64,000 bases of DNA from Porphyra umbilicalis (taxonomy: Eukaryota > Rhodophyta > Bangiophyceae > Bangiales > Bangiaceae). Numbering within the stretch: the first letter of the stretch is position 1; every line of letters starts with the position of its first letter. The notes beneath the pieces were generated by a model that was not told the origin of the DNA, did not search any database, and worked only from the letters and a program-made list of their open reading frames with translations. The DNA lies in NCBI GenBank assembly GCA_002049455.2, contig KV918866.1, forward strand, positions 1 through 64,000, written 5' to 3'. A program made the position numbers and the translations under genes. Shown in pieces: positions 1 to 10,830 of this stretch.

Positions 1-780
1 CACAGGAAAGGCATAATTCCAGGTGATGGGTGCGCAGTGGTGCCTTGTTTGTGGAGACTTTGTCATGAATCTTGGATGCACACATGACGCGCGGCTTGGG
101 CGCCGTGGCAGGGGAGCGACGATAGCATGCACTGCAGGAGCTCCTGTGCACCCCGCCGGGCACCTTCCAGCCCGCCACTTTGCACCGGCGCTGGGGCATT
201 GCGTCGAGAAATGCGTGCTGGGCAGCGTTCGTCAACAGCCCGGCGTCCCGCCGTGCCACCAACGCCTCCGCCGCCGCGTTAGTGCGCAGGCATGCTTGGT
301 GACACAAAACACACACGAATGCGTGGTCCTGCTGAGAGAAAAAGCGCGCAGAGCGGCCGAAGCGGCGTCGCTGTGGAAAGCCAGACACGAAAGCCAGACA
401 TGATGCACCAGACAGCCCCAACGACCAGACAGAAATTTTGAGGTCAGCACAGGGGACCCACCCGGGGCCACTGGTACCCCACGAGTTCATCTCTCAGGTG
501 CAGCAAACAACAGGGAAAATAGATGTTGCTTTTTTATTGCTTTTTGACAAACGTGTACGTACCTTGGGAGCAAGGCGGAGGAGGAGGTAGGCTGGCTGAC
601 GACGCCATGCCTGTGGGGTCACCAGGCGCGAAAAACCGGACTCAGGTTACGGGGGGTACAAAGATATCCCGTGGCAGCCGCCGAATCACTCTGCCGCTGC
701 ACATAGATGGGGGAGAGGGGGGTGGCGGCTCGTAGGCGCGCGTCTTTGTTGTTGCACCGGCGGTGCAAGACTTCTGTGAA
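1..780. other. No gene recognised
   Basis: Moderate-GC sequence. Short open frames are present on both strands, but none has a recognisable domain, a repeat structure or a convincing start context. I see no RNA gene here. Confidence 0.5.
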
Positions 781-789
781 AGGCAGAAA

Positions 790-2450
790 ATGTTCACGTG
801 GCGGCTGTTATGGCGAAACGTGTCCAGATCCCAATGTCCGCCCTTAAATGGGGGTGTGTCAAGTAACTGGGGGTGTGTCAAGTGAGGTAAAGGCAGCCTA
901 CATTGAAGGCTGCCCCCGGCGTTGAAGGCTGCGCGCATGCATCTCATTGGTGGAAATATTAGCTTACACTCTCGTTGAGAAACAGCCGCAACGTGTCCCT
1001 GGCCACCGTCGATCTGCGGGCGACGCGCCCCTGCGCACCGCCCGGCCGCGGCCTGCCCGCACCTTCCGCCGCCCCTGCCGCACCCGCCGCCGCCGCCGCT
1101 GCGGCCCCCGCCCCGGCCCCGGCCGCACCCGCCCCCGCCGCCGCTGCCGCCGCCGCCATCCCCGCCCCCGCCGCCGCCGCCGCCCCCGCCCCCGCCCCGG
1201 CCCCCGCCACCCCCGCCGCCGCCGCTGCCCCGCCGCCACCGCTCCCGCCTTCGCCCCGGCCCTCGCCGCCGCCGCCGCCCCCGCCGCCGCCCCCACCCGC
1301 GCCCCGGCCGCCGCTGCCCCCGTCGCCGCCGCCGCCGCCCCCGCCCCGGCCGCCACCGCCCCCGCCGCCGCCGCCCCCGCCCCTGTCCCGGCCCCCGCCG
1401 CCCCCGCGGCCCCCGCCGCCGCCGCGGCCCCCGCCCCCGCCGCCGCCGCCGCCGCCGCCATCCCCGCCCCCGCCGCCGCCGCCACCCCTGCCCCGCCCCG
1501 GCCCTCGCCGCCGCCGCCGCTCCGGCCGCCGCCCCCGCCGCCGCCGCCGCCACCGGCACCGCCGCCGCCCCCGCCCCCGCCGCGGCCTTCGCCACCCCCG
1601 CCGCCGCCGCTGCCCCCGCCGCCACCGCTCCCGCCTTCGCCCCGGCCCTCGCCGCCGCCGCCGCCCCCGCCGCCGCCCCCACCCGCGCCCCGGCCGCCGC
1701 TGCCCCCGTCGCCGCCGCCGCCGCCCCCGCCCCGGCCGCCACAGCCCCCGCCGCCGCCGCCCCCGCCCCTGTCCCGGCCCCCGCCGCCCCCGCGGCCCCC
1801 GCCGCCGCCGCGGCCCCCGCCCCCGCCGCCGCCGCCGCCGCCGCCCTCGCCCGCGCCCCGGCCCGCCGCCGCCGCCCTCGCCCCCGCCCCGGCCCCCGCC
1901 ACCCCCGCCGCCCCCGCCGCCCCCGCCGCCACCGCCTCCGCCTCTGCCCCGGCCCCCGCCGCCCCCGCGGCCCCGGCCCGCCGTCCCGGCCCTCGCCGCC
2001 GCCTCCGCCCCCGCCGCCACCGCCGTCGCCGCCGCCGCTGCCGCCCCCGCCTCTGGCCGCGGCTCCCACTGCTGCCGCCGCCTCTGCCCCTGGCCGTGGG
2101 CCCCGCTGCTGGCGCCGCCCCCGCCCCTGGCCGCCTCCCCCGCCTCTTGTCGCCACACCTGCCGCTGTCGCCGCTCCCGGCTCTGGCCGCCACCACCCTT
2201 GCTGGCGCCGCCCCCGCCCCTGTCCACCTCTCCCGCCGCTGGCCGCCGCCCCCGCCGGCGGTCGGGGACGGCGACCCCTTGGCGGGAGGGCGTGCTGTCG
2301 GTGGCGGGTGGTGTGTGGCGGTTGTTGGGGTGGGTGTTCCGCGGCCGTCGGGTGTGGGTGGGGCAGCTGGTGGTGATGATTGTGTGGGAGCAGCCGGCTG
2401 CGGTAGCGGCCAGCGTCGGTGTAGTATGTTTGTGATACCTTCGCCCATAA
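790..2450 (-). repeat. Dispersed repeat R3, copy 1, with GC-rich core
   Basis: Read on the minus strand, this stretch matches the 12.54-13.60 kb copy at both ends. The 5' part shares a block built around CGACGGCCGCGGA followed by CACCCACCCC. The 3' part shares GGGCGGACATT-GGAT and GGACACGTT, then CACGTGAA. Between them, about 1040-2250 is almost pure G+C, built from CCG/CCCCCG units. Within that core, 1206-1460 recurs at 1592-1846 with a 386-base offset, so it grew by segmental duplication. Long open frames exist in several phases, which is expected from the lack of A/T stops; none looks like a real protein. The family is not identified and no terminal inverted repeat was found. Confidence 0.6.
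1206..1846. repeat. 386-base offset duplication inside R3 core
   Basis: The stretch around CCACCGCTCCCGCCTTCGCC at 1236 recurs at 1622. The two copies stay nearly identical for about 250 bases, differing at only scattered bases. Confidence 0.7.
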
Positions 2451-2660
2451 CTTGTCATGGGCCACGACTACGTGTGCGCGGGGAGCCTACGGGTCTTTAA
2501 GGGAGGGCCTAGAGTGCCGTGGCAGTGTACCGCCTCCGCAGGCGACTCATAAGCACGATTTTGGGGTGGCTGGGCTAGCTAAAAGGACACAATGCGCCGT
2601 GGTTATCCTACGACCGTCCTGGTGTGGCTTTTTAGCCTCTATCGAGTGTATGAGATGTAA

Positions 2661-2690
2661 GAGCATAGCCACCAACGTCCGATCCGAACT
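2661..2690 (+). repeat. H1 left terminal inverted repeat
   Basis: Starts GAGCATAGCCACCAACGTC directly after TAA, then continues CGATCCGAAC. It pairs with the right end at 11798-11832. Confidence 0.95.
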
Positions 2691-4165
2691 CATTTCATTC
2701 TTTTTAGAAAGCAACGTGGAGGCCTCCTAGTGGCCAATTTGAGCTATGCGACGCGCGTCCGAACCGTCGCACCGCACACGGAATGGAGTTAGTAAAAACC
2801 GGGGCTACATGTCAACCCGTATGTGAACAGAAAGCGTGGGCGTTGCTGAACGGCTCGCTCCCCAAATGTCTTCTAAACTGCGTGAGCGTGGCGCACTGCA
2901 AGCCGACACTGCGATCGTGCCGCTGACAGCAAGCAGTCGTGTGTTCGCTCGGCTGAATATCGGCGCGCGCAGCAGTCAAATGCAGCGATCATACTCAAAT
3001 GTAGTCGATCAAACACGGCAAATATGCAATCGACGCGCCACGTACGCGTGTGGGCGCGCCACGAGACACTCCTCAGCGCTGCAGAAAACCGAACAGCCTT
3101 TCACACTGAGGTCGCGTGTGCAAGGGGCGTGACTCACGCCAGACGCCTGACACGCCGCCAGGCTGAATGAGGCCACCTGTGGGAGCGGCCTCGTGTGGCC
3201 GCTTCTCGGTCATGGCACGTGGCGTAGCCTGTCACACTGGGACCGCGTGTGCAGGGGGCGTGACTCACGCTCTTGCACCACGCAATCTGGGCCGCACAGG
3301 TCATGACGTGAGACCGTTCCAGGCGTCGTGGCCGTGCCTTGCACGGGCAGGGGGCGTGATTCACGCCCCCTCTCCACGCAATCTCGGCTGGGCAGGCTGC
3401 CATCGGGACCCTTCTGGGCGTTGTGGCCGAGCATCCCACGGCCAGCACACGAGCCGCTGGCCAGGTGGCCGCCGTGCGGTGGCCAACGCGCGGTGGGGGT
3501 GGGACCCATCATGGGTGGCCATGATGGCCACCGCTTGGGCGGCCACACTCGATGGCAGCGGCCTGACGCAACAAAAAAGCACGCACGCGGGACCGTTTGG
3601 GCCGTCTCGCGGCCGCTGTCCCGCACGCCGCATCCCGCGCAGGCGAACGAGAATGCGCCAGATGCCTGACACGCCGCCAGGCCGAATGAGGCCACCTCTG
3701 GGAGCGGCCTCGTGTGGCCGCTTCTCGGTCATGGTACGCGGCGTGGCTGCCTGACAGAAGGGGGTCGCCGAGGGGCCCCGTGCGGGCCCCGCAACGTGTG
3801 GCCACGGTTGACAGTGGCGGCTTTGGCAGCATGTGAGCGATCGGCCGCGCTTGCGGTTGGCCACATATGGCCACGCGATGCGTGGCCCGGTCAGCGATTT
3901 CTGGACCACACGTATATGTGGTTCACGGACGCGGCCCTTCCGCGCGGCCGTCTGCGATCTGGTGTTCGTTGACGCTGCGCGCGCTTGGTGTGCCACGCGT
4001 CGCACCGTCCGCAACGGCACGCGGTCGCGCCCGCGAGGCCACCACGTGGTGGCCTCGCTGAAGCTTGCCCGTCCTGGGTGACCGAGCGCGCGCGCCGGGG
4101 GCTGCCTCGCTCGAGGCACCGTCAACACAGTATGCACAGGCCGCCTACGGCGGTCACGGCAGGGG
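2691..4165. repeat. H1 left arm with subterminal repeats
   Basis: No convincing gene. A block of about 90 bases beginning GCCTGACACGCCGCCAGGC occurs near 3145 and again near 3665 (offset 520), both running on into GGCCACCT and GTGTGGCCGC. Many further TGGCCAC/GTGGCCA motifs lie between. These resemble the subterminal motif arrays of Harbinger elements and are candidate binding sites for the element's Myb-like protein (inference). Confidence 0.6.
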
Positions 4166-4322
4166 GTGGTCCAGGGGCCATGTTCGAAAACAATGTGCGC
4201 ATGGTGGCCGCGCCACCCACGTCACTCCGAGGTGAGCGGCGCGGTGCTGGGTATGGGCGCCGCCGCCGCCGCCGCGGCACACCGGCAGAGCCGACTCGTC
4301 CTGTCGTTGTGGCCGCGCCGTC

Positions 4323-6275
4323 GTGGTCTTCTTCAGCGCGGCCACCCCCTTCTCTGCGTGGCGCGGCCGGCGTTCCCCCGGCCAGGGTCATCGGCCGCAT
4401 GCGGCGGGCGACGAGTGTGCACGCGTCAGCGCCCACAGACCCCCAGACGCATGGATCCGAGCCGGAGAGGGGGGGATGGGGGCTGGGAGCGCCGCCAGGA
4501 CCGGAGGGGGAGAGCGTGGAATCGCTGCGACGAGGACGGGGGGAGGGGGGGGGGTCGCCGCGAGGAAGAGGGGGCGGGGGGGGGGGGGGGGGGGGCGCGC
4601 GGATGGGCGAGGACGACTGGGTTGTGGACTGGGGCCCCTCGCCGCGGTACATCACGGAAACCGAGAGGCGGAGGGGCCTCCGTCGGCTGTGCACGCTGTG
4701 CCGCCGGGCGCATGTGTGTGGCCCACAGCGCACGCTGTGCCATTGGACGTGCCCGTGCCCGTGGGCGGCCGCCCCCCCCCGGGCATGTACCGGCCACCGC
4801 TGCCGCGCCACCGCGGGCTGGTGGTGGGCCGGCCGAGGGGCCGGCAGGACCCGAGCGGGCGGCCCGCATCGCCACATCTGCGGCCGCCGACGCCGCCGCG
4901 CGACCACCGGCCGCCGGCGTTGCGGCGCGGCCAGTCGCCTCGTCCCGGTCAGTGGCAGCCGGCGGCTCCGTGGCAGCCGCCGCCGCAGCCGCAGTACGGT
5001 TCGCAGGGCGAGTGGCAGCAACCGTCGCGGCCGCGGCCGGCGGAGGACTCTCGCCCGTGGTCCCCGCGCCCCGGGCCGCCGCCGCAAGCGAGCGGCCGCT
5101 GGTCGCCGGATCAACAGCAGCAGCCGGCGACGCGGCCGCCGCCGCCGCAGCAGGAGTGGTCGAGGGAGCGGCCGCAGCAGCAGGGCTGGGAGCGGCCGCA
5201 GCAGCAGGACTGGGAGCGGCCGCAGCAGCAGGGCTGGAAGCGGCCTCAAGGCCGGGAGCGCCCTTGGGCGTCACCGTCGCGTCGGTCGCCGGACAACCGC
5301 GGGGACAACCAGGCGGCTGGGTGGCACCCGGCGCCCGAGTGGACGGCGACGGGGCCGCGCGTTGGCCCTCAGACGGGGCCGTCAGCGGACCAGCGGCTGC
5401 GGCAGCCTCTCCCCGCCCGACGACAAGACGCGTCGGCGCTGCAGCCCCCGTGGACCGAGGCGGGGCCACATCAAGCTCCGCCCTCGCCGGCCAATCGACC
5501 GTGAACGCCGCCCCGGGAGCGGCCGCCGTACGACGAGACGCGGCCGCAGAGCGGTTCCGTGCCGTGGGCGGGGGCACGTCTGGGCTCGCCGCCTCGGGAT
5601 ACGCGGCCGCCCAGCTGGCAGGGGGAGGGGCTGCGGGCCGGGCAGACGCAGTGGGCGAGCCCGAGACAGACCTCTCCACACGAGAGTCGGCCGCCTCCCG
5701 GGCAGGAGGCGGCGCAGTGGCCGGGCGCGGGGCCGGCCACATCGCCGAGGGCGGCGGCGGGGCGGACAGCAGCCACCACGGCGACCGCCGCGCCGACGAC
5801 TGCCGGACAGGGGACGTCAACGGTGGACGCGTCGGCGGCGACTCGTGCACCATGGACGGTGAGCGGCCGCACGTCGCCGCCGAGGAGCCAACGTTGGGCC
5901 TCGCCGGCGACCGGCGGAGGGCTGCCACCGCCGCATCCGGGGCAGCCCGCGGCGGCGGCAGCAGTGCGGCCGCAGCAGGGGGCGCCTCCGCAAGCCGAGG
6001 CGGGCACGCCGCAGGCACTGCCACTGGAAACGTCCCCAGTCAGCAGCCTGGCGCAGATGCAGGCCGCGGCGGCGACGACACCGGCCCCAGCGGCTCCGGC
6101 GGCGATGCAGCCGGCGGCAGCGCTGCAGGGCGTGGCACCGAGGGCGTCCCCGCAGACGGTGGCGACGGCGGTGCCGCAGCCGACGCACGAGGCGCCGGGC
6201 GTGGCCGCGGAAGCAGCGGCCGAGTCGGACGCGGCCGCGGCCGCGGAGGCAGCGCGGCGGCTGGAGAGAGATTAG
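4323..6275 (+). CDS. Pro/Gln-rich frame of H1, upstream of and overlapping the Myb-like frame
   Basis: This frame has protein-like composition across low-complexity DNA. It contains three successive Gln-Gln-Gln-(Gly/Asp)-Trp-(Glu/Lys)-Arg-Pro units, then Pro/Ser/Ala-rich sequence, ending in an acidic/Ala stretch and Leu-Glu-Arg-Asp-stop at 6273-6275. One in-frame TGA (5502-5504) interrupts it, so it is either two exons, a decayed frame, or not translated as one piece. It ends about 15 bases before the Myb-like domain, which lies in another frame. One possibility is that it is the N-terminal part of ORF1, joined by splicing or split by a frameshift; another is that it is a separate accessory protein. 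The start is uncertain and no known domain is recognised. Confidence 0.4.
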
Positions 6276-8029
6276 CGGCCGCGCGTCCCGGCCGCGGCCT
6301 GAGCTGGTCCGAAGCTGAGAATGTCACGCTGTGCAATGGGTGGCTGGACGCAAGCATGGACCCAATCGTCGGGACGGACCAGTCGCTGGATACGTTTTGG
6401 GTGTCTGTTGCGGTGCGTTTTCGCCAGCTGCTGCCGGCGGACGTGCCAGACCGAGCCCGGCGCGCAAAGCGCTCGGACAGTGCCATTGGGAAGCAGTTCA
6501 AGTATACGGTGGTGCCGGAGGTGTGCAAGTTCCGGGCCTCCGTCCTGGCCGTCCAGCACATGCAGCTGACGGGCAACCCGACGGAGGCCCAGGTGCTGGC
6601 CGCCGCGGTGGCGCACTGGCGCGGCACGGACCCATACGACGGGATCCGTGCCGAGGGGACGGCGCCGCTGCAGTGCGAGTGGCTGCGGTGCTGGGAGGTC
6701 CTGAAGCAGAGCGACAAGTATAGCGGCGCGGCCTCGGTGGGCGCGCGTCGGCGGCGTAGTGGCGGCGCCCCCGCGGCCGCAGCGGCCGACGACGAGGTCG
6801 TGAATCTGAGCGACGGGGACGGCGAGGAGGAGGGCGGCCGCGTCAATGCGGCCGCCCTACCCTTCCAGGCGCGGCCGCTGGGGAGCAAAGCGGCTAAGGA
6901 GGCGCGCCGCGCCGACATTGCGGTGGCGCTGGAGAGCAAGGCGAACACGGCGGCGCTGGTTGCATTGACGCAGACTATGAAGGAGAAGGCCAAAGTTACC
7001 TTTTGGTCGTCGCCTGCCGTTGTGGGGACACCGGAGGCCGCGCGATGGCGCGCGGCCGAGATGGCGGTGCGGCTCAAGGAGGCGGAGGCCGCGGCGGCCG
7101 CCGCAACGGCGGCCGCATCGACGCGGCCTTCTACAACTGAGCCGCAGGCCACCGCAACCGACGAGGCCGCGGCCGCAGGGCCAGCGGCCGCGCGCGCACC
7201 GACCGGGACGGCGCCCGCAGCGGCCTCGGGTGCGACTGCGGGTGGGCCTGCCGTCGGGCCCACCGCTTTGCACGGGGGCGGCCCGGCCACGCTGGCTGCC
7301 GCGCCCGTTTCGGCGCGCGGCAGCGACGCGGCCGCGCCACCAGGTGCCCCTGCCGCTGCGCGTGGTGGCGCGCCGGCACCTGCCTCCACGCGTAGCGTAC
7401 CCCAGGGCGGCCGTGCTGCCGTGCGTGGCGGCGCGACGGCACCACCTGCGGTGCGCGCTGCGTCGGCGGCGCCGGCAGCTGTACGTCAGCCGGCGGCGCC
7501 AGCTCGCGCCGGAAGCAGGTCTGGGCCGCTGTCTGCAGCGGCCCTGTCAGATGCGCAGCGGCAGACTCTTGTGCCTTCGTCTGGGGGGCGGGCCGTCGAG
7601 GACCCTGCGGCCGCCGTGGTGGCGGCCGCGGCGCGGGCGCTGCAGGCGGCAGCAGCGCCCGCATCTTGTAACCGTGTGGAGGCGGCCACCCCTTCCAACC
7701 GGGCCACGCCTGTTCCGGGCCTGGCGCCCTCTTCCCGACGTTCCGGCCGCCCCGCGGGCCCGAATCCTGCGTCTGTACTGGGCGCAGGCGCTGGCGGCCA
7801 CACAGAGGATGTGGAGGTGGGTGGCCGTCGCAGCCGCGCGGCGCGCGCGGACTCGCGTGGCGCAAAGGCGCAGCGCACCAAAGAGCGCAGCTTTGCGAGC
7901 CAGCGGCCGCCGGCGGCCATCGACGACTTGGTTGGTTCCACCGCTCCGGTGGCCCGTGCGCGCCGGGCCGCTGGCGAGCGGGAGGGGGGGGAACGCGGGG
8001 GGGAGAGTGAGGGTGAGGGCACGCCTTGA
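5852..8029 (+). CDS. Harbinger ORF1: Myb/SANT-like DNA-binding protein
   Basis: In PIF/Harbinger elements the Myb-like partner protein binds subterminal DNA and carries the transposase into the nucleus. From the ATG at 5852 (725 codons) the protein has an Arg/Gly/Ala-rich lead. At about residues 150-240 there is a trihelix/SANT-like domain (GLSWSEAENVTLCNGWL, then DPIVGTDQS, DTFW, AIGKQFKYT). At about 335-390 comes the RPLGSKAAKEARR block and a Lys-rich helix, as in plant 'NAM-associated C-terminal' transposon proteins. The long C-terminal tail is Ala/Pro/Arg-rich and unrecognised. The open frame continues upstream to 4166 without a stop, so 5852 is only the nearest in-frame ATG before the domain. 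It overlaps the Pro/Gln-rich frame and faces the transposase gene. Family assignment is firm; the N-terminus and exon structure are not. Confidence 0.8.
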   Translation: MDGERPHVAAEEPTLGLAGDRRRAATAASGAARGGGSSAAAAGGASASRGGHAAGTATGNVPSQQPGADAGRGGDDTGPSGSGGDAAGGSAAGRGTEGVPADGGDGGAAADARGAGRGRGSSGRVGRGRGRGGSAAAGERLAAARPGRGLSWSEAENVTLCNGWLDASMDPIVGTDQSLDTFWVSVAVRFRQLLPADVPDRARRAKRSDSAIGKQFKYTVVPEVCKFRASVLAVQHMQLTGNPTEAQVLAAAVAHWRGTDPYDGIRAEGTAPLQCEWLRCWEVLKQSDKYSGAASVGARRRRSGGAPAAAAADDEVVNLSDGDGEEEGGRVNAAALPFQARPLGSKAAKEARRADIAVALESKANTAALVALTQTMKEKAKVTFWSSPAVVGTPEAARWRAAEMAVRLKEAEAAAAAATAAASTRPSTTEPQATATDEAAAAGPAAARAPTGTAPAAASGATAGGPAVGPTALHGGGPATLAAAPVSARGSDAAAPPGAPAAARGGAPAPASTRSVPQGGRAAVRGGATAPPAVRAASAAPAAVRQPAAPARAGSRSGPLSAAALSDAQRQTLVPSSGGRAVEDPAAAVVAAAARALQAAAAPASCNRVEAATPSNRATPVPGLAPSSRRSGRPAGPNPASVLGAGAGGHTEDVEVGGRRSRAARADSRGAKAQRTKERSFASQRPPAAIDDLVGSTAPVARARRAAGEREGGERGGESEGEGTP

Positions 8030-8587
8030 TGCCCTTTTGTGTGCGTTTTGTTTTGTCTTTTGCGTCTGAGTACTTGTCGGGGTACACTGGCAGCCCCTTT
8101 GCATCTTTCTTTTTCTTCAGTGTTTGTGTTTAGCAAAAAACGCGTGCGTACGTTGCGTGCTTTCATGCCTTTGTCGCGCAAGAGAAAAGGGCAACTAAGA
8201 TCACAGCTGTGCTCGTTGGCGCCTCTGTCACACACATGTTTGCACAGGACGCCGCCGGCCATCCACAGAGTTCAGGAAGAGAGAGAAAAACAACAGTTGT
8301 CTTTACGTGGGACGTGCACGTGATGGGCACGACCACTCGCCAAGGAATAGACAACGCACGCAATGCTGCTCTCCAGCTTCGTGTATGTACACAACTCGGC
8401 GCCCGTGAGCGCTGAGAAAGCGCGAAGGCCAAAGAAAAGAGGGACAACTGGAAAGCCACGCGAAGAACATGTGTAGGAAAAAAAAAACCCTTGTAGGGAA
8501 AAAAAAAAACCTTTGCTTGACACAGACACCCTCGGAGCACACACGCATACCGACAGGGTCCTTTCCACGTACGCACTGGCCACAGAT
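8030..8587. other. Convergent 3' region between the two H1 genes
   Basis: It holds no gene. A tandem pair of about 20 bases, TGTAGG followed by an A-run and CC (8472-8512), gives two long A tracts. The H2 inter-gene region (21578-21625) has a similar doubled A/T tract in the opposite orientation. They may help 3'-end formation (inference). Confidence 0.5.
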
Positions 8588-9970
8588 TCACAGATACGGC
8601 TGCAGGGGGGCTCCATGCTCGGCGTGCATGTGCGCCGCAAGGTCGTCGCGCAGGGTGAAGTGGCCTGTGCGGTCGGTCACTTCCGCACAGGCCAAGCGGG
8701 CCTCCAGGTAGGACAAGTCCGGCGGCGGGGCCCCAGCAATGGCCGCAGGCCCCTCCACGTCATGGTGTGGCAGTTGGGCCACGCCGGCCCCTCCCAGTGC
8801 GGCCGCGCTGCCGCCGGCGACAGCGGCCGCCTCCTCCATGCGTCGGCGGCCAAGAAAGGTACCACGGCGATCCAGCACCATCAGGTTGTGAAGAATCGCG
8901 ACGGCCATGGTAGTATCAATCAGCCGGTCCACCGAAAAAAAGCGAGCGGGATACAACAAAACATGAAACCGAGCACGCAGCACAGCGTAAAGGCGCTCCA
9001 CGTCCTTCCGGAGCGCCACCTGCAGCCGGTTGTACGTCTTCTTGGCGGGTGTGTCGGGCTTGGGACAGGGCGTTGCAAACAGCGCCCACTTGGGATAGAT
9101 ACCGTCGGCAAGATAGAAAGGCAGCGTGCGCGTGCGGCCGTTAATCGTGTAGCTGTGCTGCCGCGGTAGCCACCGCCCTGCGGCCACATTTCGGTACAGC
9201 GGCGACAAGCTCAGCACCCCCGTGTCGTTGTTGCTCCCCGGAACGCCCACAAACAGGTGCCAAATATACAGGTCCTCGTCGCAAATCGTCTCCATGGTCA
9301 CGGTCCGCTTGCCATCGCGGCCCTGGTACTGGCCGGCGAGGGCCTTTGGGCAGGCCGCCCACTCCCAATGGGAGCAGTCAATGCTTCCCAGGCACCCCGG
9401 GGCCCCACGAGCCGCGTTCCGCTGCAGGATGGCCGCGGCCTCCGCTTCGTTCGGCGGCCGCAAGTAGGTGTCCGCGTACGTGTCGATGAGAAAGGCCACC
9501 AGGCGGCGGGTGGCCTCCGCCACCGTCGTGCGGGACAGCCGCACGTACTCGTCAGGCCGGTCTGCGGCCTCTCCGTACGCCAGAACGCGGAAGGCGCCCA
9601 CCAGCTTCTGGAGCGGGTGCGCCTGTGGCCGCCCGGTCGCGTTCACCCGCTGCTGCCAAAACGGCTCGACCCGTATCGCGACGTACACACGGACAAACAC
9701 AGCTCGCGAGACGCGAAAGCGCCGCTCAAAGTCGGCCTCCCCATACACAGGCTCGGCCCCGTCGCGTCCAAAGTAGTCGCGCAAGATGCACGTCAGGCCG
9801 GCCTCAAAATCACGCGCACGGTTGGGGCGGCGTCCGCGCACGGAGCCGCCGATGCGGCGACGGCGAACGCCCGTCCGCGTCGCGCGTGCTCTCGCGCGCC
9901 GCCGCGCCATTGCCGCCATGGACGCCACCAGGACCGCCACCTGCTGGTCCTCGCCGCTACTGGGGTCCAT
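8588..9970 (-). CDS. PIF/Harbinger DDE transposase (Plant transposon protein family)
   Basis: A 460-residue protein from the ATG at 9970 (MDPSSGEDQQ). It would cut and re-insert the element in the nucleus. The N-terminus is Arg-rich, followed by RDYFGRDG and FERRFRVSRAVF. A helix-turn-helix-like block lies at about 115-165 (QKLVGAFRVLAYG, DEYVRLSRTTV). The catalytic core is GSIDCSHWEW with Asp198, VPGSNNDTGVLSLSPL with Asp249, and a Glu at about 325 in DVERLYAVLRARF, so a complete DDE triad is visible. The GQYQGRDGKRTVTMETICDE and DLYIWHLFVG strings are typical of this Harbinger branch. The frame extends upstream to 10246, but only through GGCC-repeat DNA, so the ATG at 9970 is preferred. No stop or gap interrupts the domain. 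Length is normal for the family. Confidence 0.92.
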   Translation of the reverse strand: MDPSSGEDQQVAVLVASMAAMARRRARARATRTGVRRRRIGGSVRGRRPNRARDFEAGLTCILRDYFGRDGAEPVYGEADFERRFRVSRAVFVRVYVAIRVEPFWQQRVNATGRPQAHPLQKLVGAFRVLAYGEAADRPDEYVRLSRTTVAEATRRLVAFLIDTYADTYLRPPNEAEAAAILQRNAARGAPGCLGSIDCSHWEWAACPKALAGQYQGRDGKRTVTMETICDEDLYIWHLFVGVPGSNNDTGVLSLSPLYRNVAAGRWLPRQHSYTINGRTRTLPFYLADGIYPKWALFATPCPKPDTPAKKTYNRLQVALRKDVERLYAVLRARFHVLLYPARFFSVDRLIDTTMAVAILHNLMVLDRRGTFLGRRRMEEAAAVAGGSAAALGGAGVAQLPHHDVEGPAAIAGAPPPDLSYLEARLACAEVTDRTGHFTLRDDLAAHMHAEHGAPLQPYL

Positions 9971-10104
9971 AATCGGCTGCGCCGCCGGCCGCGCCGCCGA
10001 TGGAGAGCGGGGCGGCCGCGGAAGGTGTGCGCGAAAGAGGTGGGCGCGACGACGGTGGTGGCCACGACGGCGGCGGCGACCAATGGGTGCGGCGCTGCCG
10101 ACTG

Positions 10105-10830
10105 ATGGCCGCGGGTGCGGCCACCCCCCCCCATATGGCCGTTCCGGCCAGGTCACACCCGTCCCCCTCTCAGATGGGCCGTGCCCGCATGTGGCCACGG
10201 GTGCGCCCCCCCCCCCCCCCTCATATGGCCGGTCCGGCCAGGTCACCCCCCCCCCTCTCAGATGGGCCGTGCACGCAGGTGGCCGCGGGTGCGGCCACCC
10301 CCCCCCCTCTCAGATGGGCCGTGCACGCAGGTGGCCGCGGGTGCGGCCACCCCCCCCCATATGGCCGAACCGGCCAGGTCACCCCCCCCCTCTCAGATGG
10401 GCCGTGCACGCAGGTGGCCGCGGGTGCGGCCACCCCCCCCCTCTCTGATGGGCCAAGCACGCAGGTGGCCGCGGGTGCGGCCACCCCCCCCCATATGGCC
10501 GAACCGGCCAGGTCACCCCCACCCCTCTCAGATGGGCCGTGCACGCAGGTGGCCGCGGGTGCGGCCACCCCCCCCCCATATGGCCGATCCGGCCAGGTCA
10601 CCCCCACCCCTCTCAGATGGGCCGTGCACGCAGGTGGCCGCGGGTGCGGCCACCCCCCCCCCCCACATTGCCAATCTCGCCAGGTCACCCGCGCCCCCCC
10701 CTCTCAGATCGGCCGTGAATGCAGAGATGGCCAGGGGTGTGGCTACCACCCGGGGTCCGGTGGGAGCGGCCACCGCTCCCTCTCATATGGGCCACGCATG
10801 CGGGTGGCCGCGGGTGCTGCCACGCATCCC
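10105..10830. repeat. H1 right-arm tandem subterminal array
   Basis: About eight copies of a unit of roughly 50 bases (CTCTCAGATGGGCCGTGCAC, then GCAGGTGGCCGCGGGTGCGG, CCACC and a C-run) alternate with a spacer CATATGGCCGNNCCGGCCAG (10132, 10222, 10358, 10492, 10577). GGCCGCGGGTGCGGCC is partly self-complementary. The array begins about 130 bases upstream of the transposase ATG, so it may serve both as protein-binding sites and as the transposase promoter region (inference). Confidence 0.75.

Noticed and set aside
642-2500. Open frames of 490-600 codons on both strands in the GC-rich block
   Set aside because: Open in several phases at once because the DNA lacks A/T; only Pro/Ala/Arg/Gly strings, and the block is a repeat also found at 12.5 kb.
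4426-6024. 532-codon minus-strand Ala/Pro-rich frame in H1
   Set aside because: Mirror of the plus-strand GCGGCCGC-rich ORF1 region.
10105-10830. CRISPR-like array
   Set aside because: Regular repeats, but the spacers are themselves repeated, there is no cas gene, and the setting is a eukaryotic transposon.
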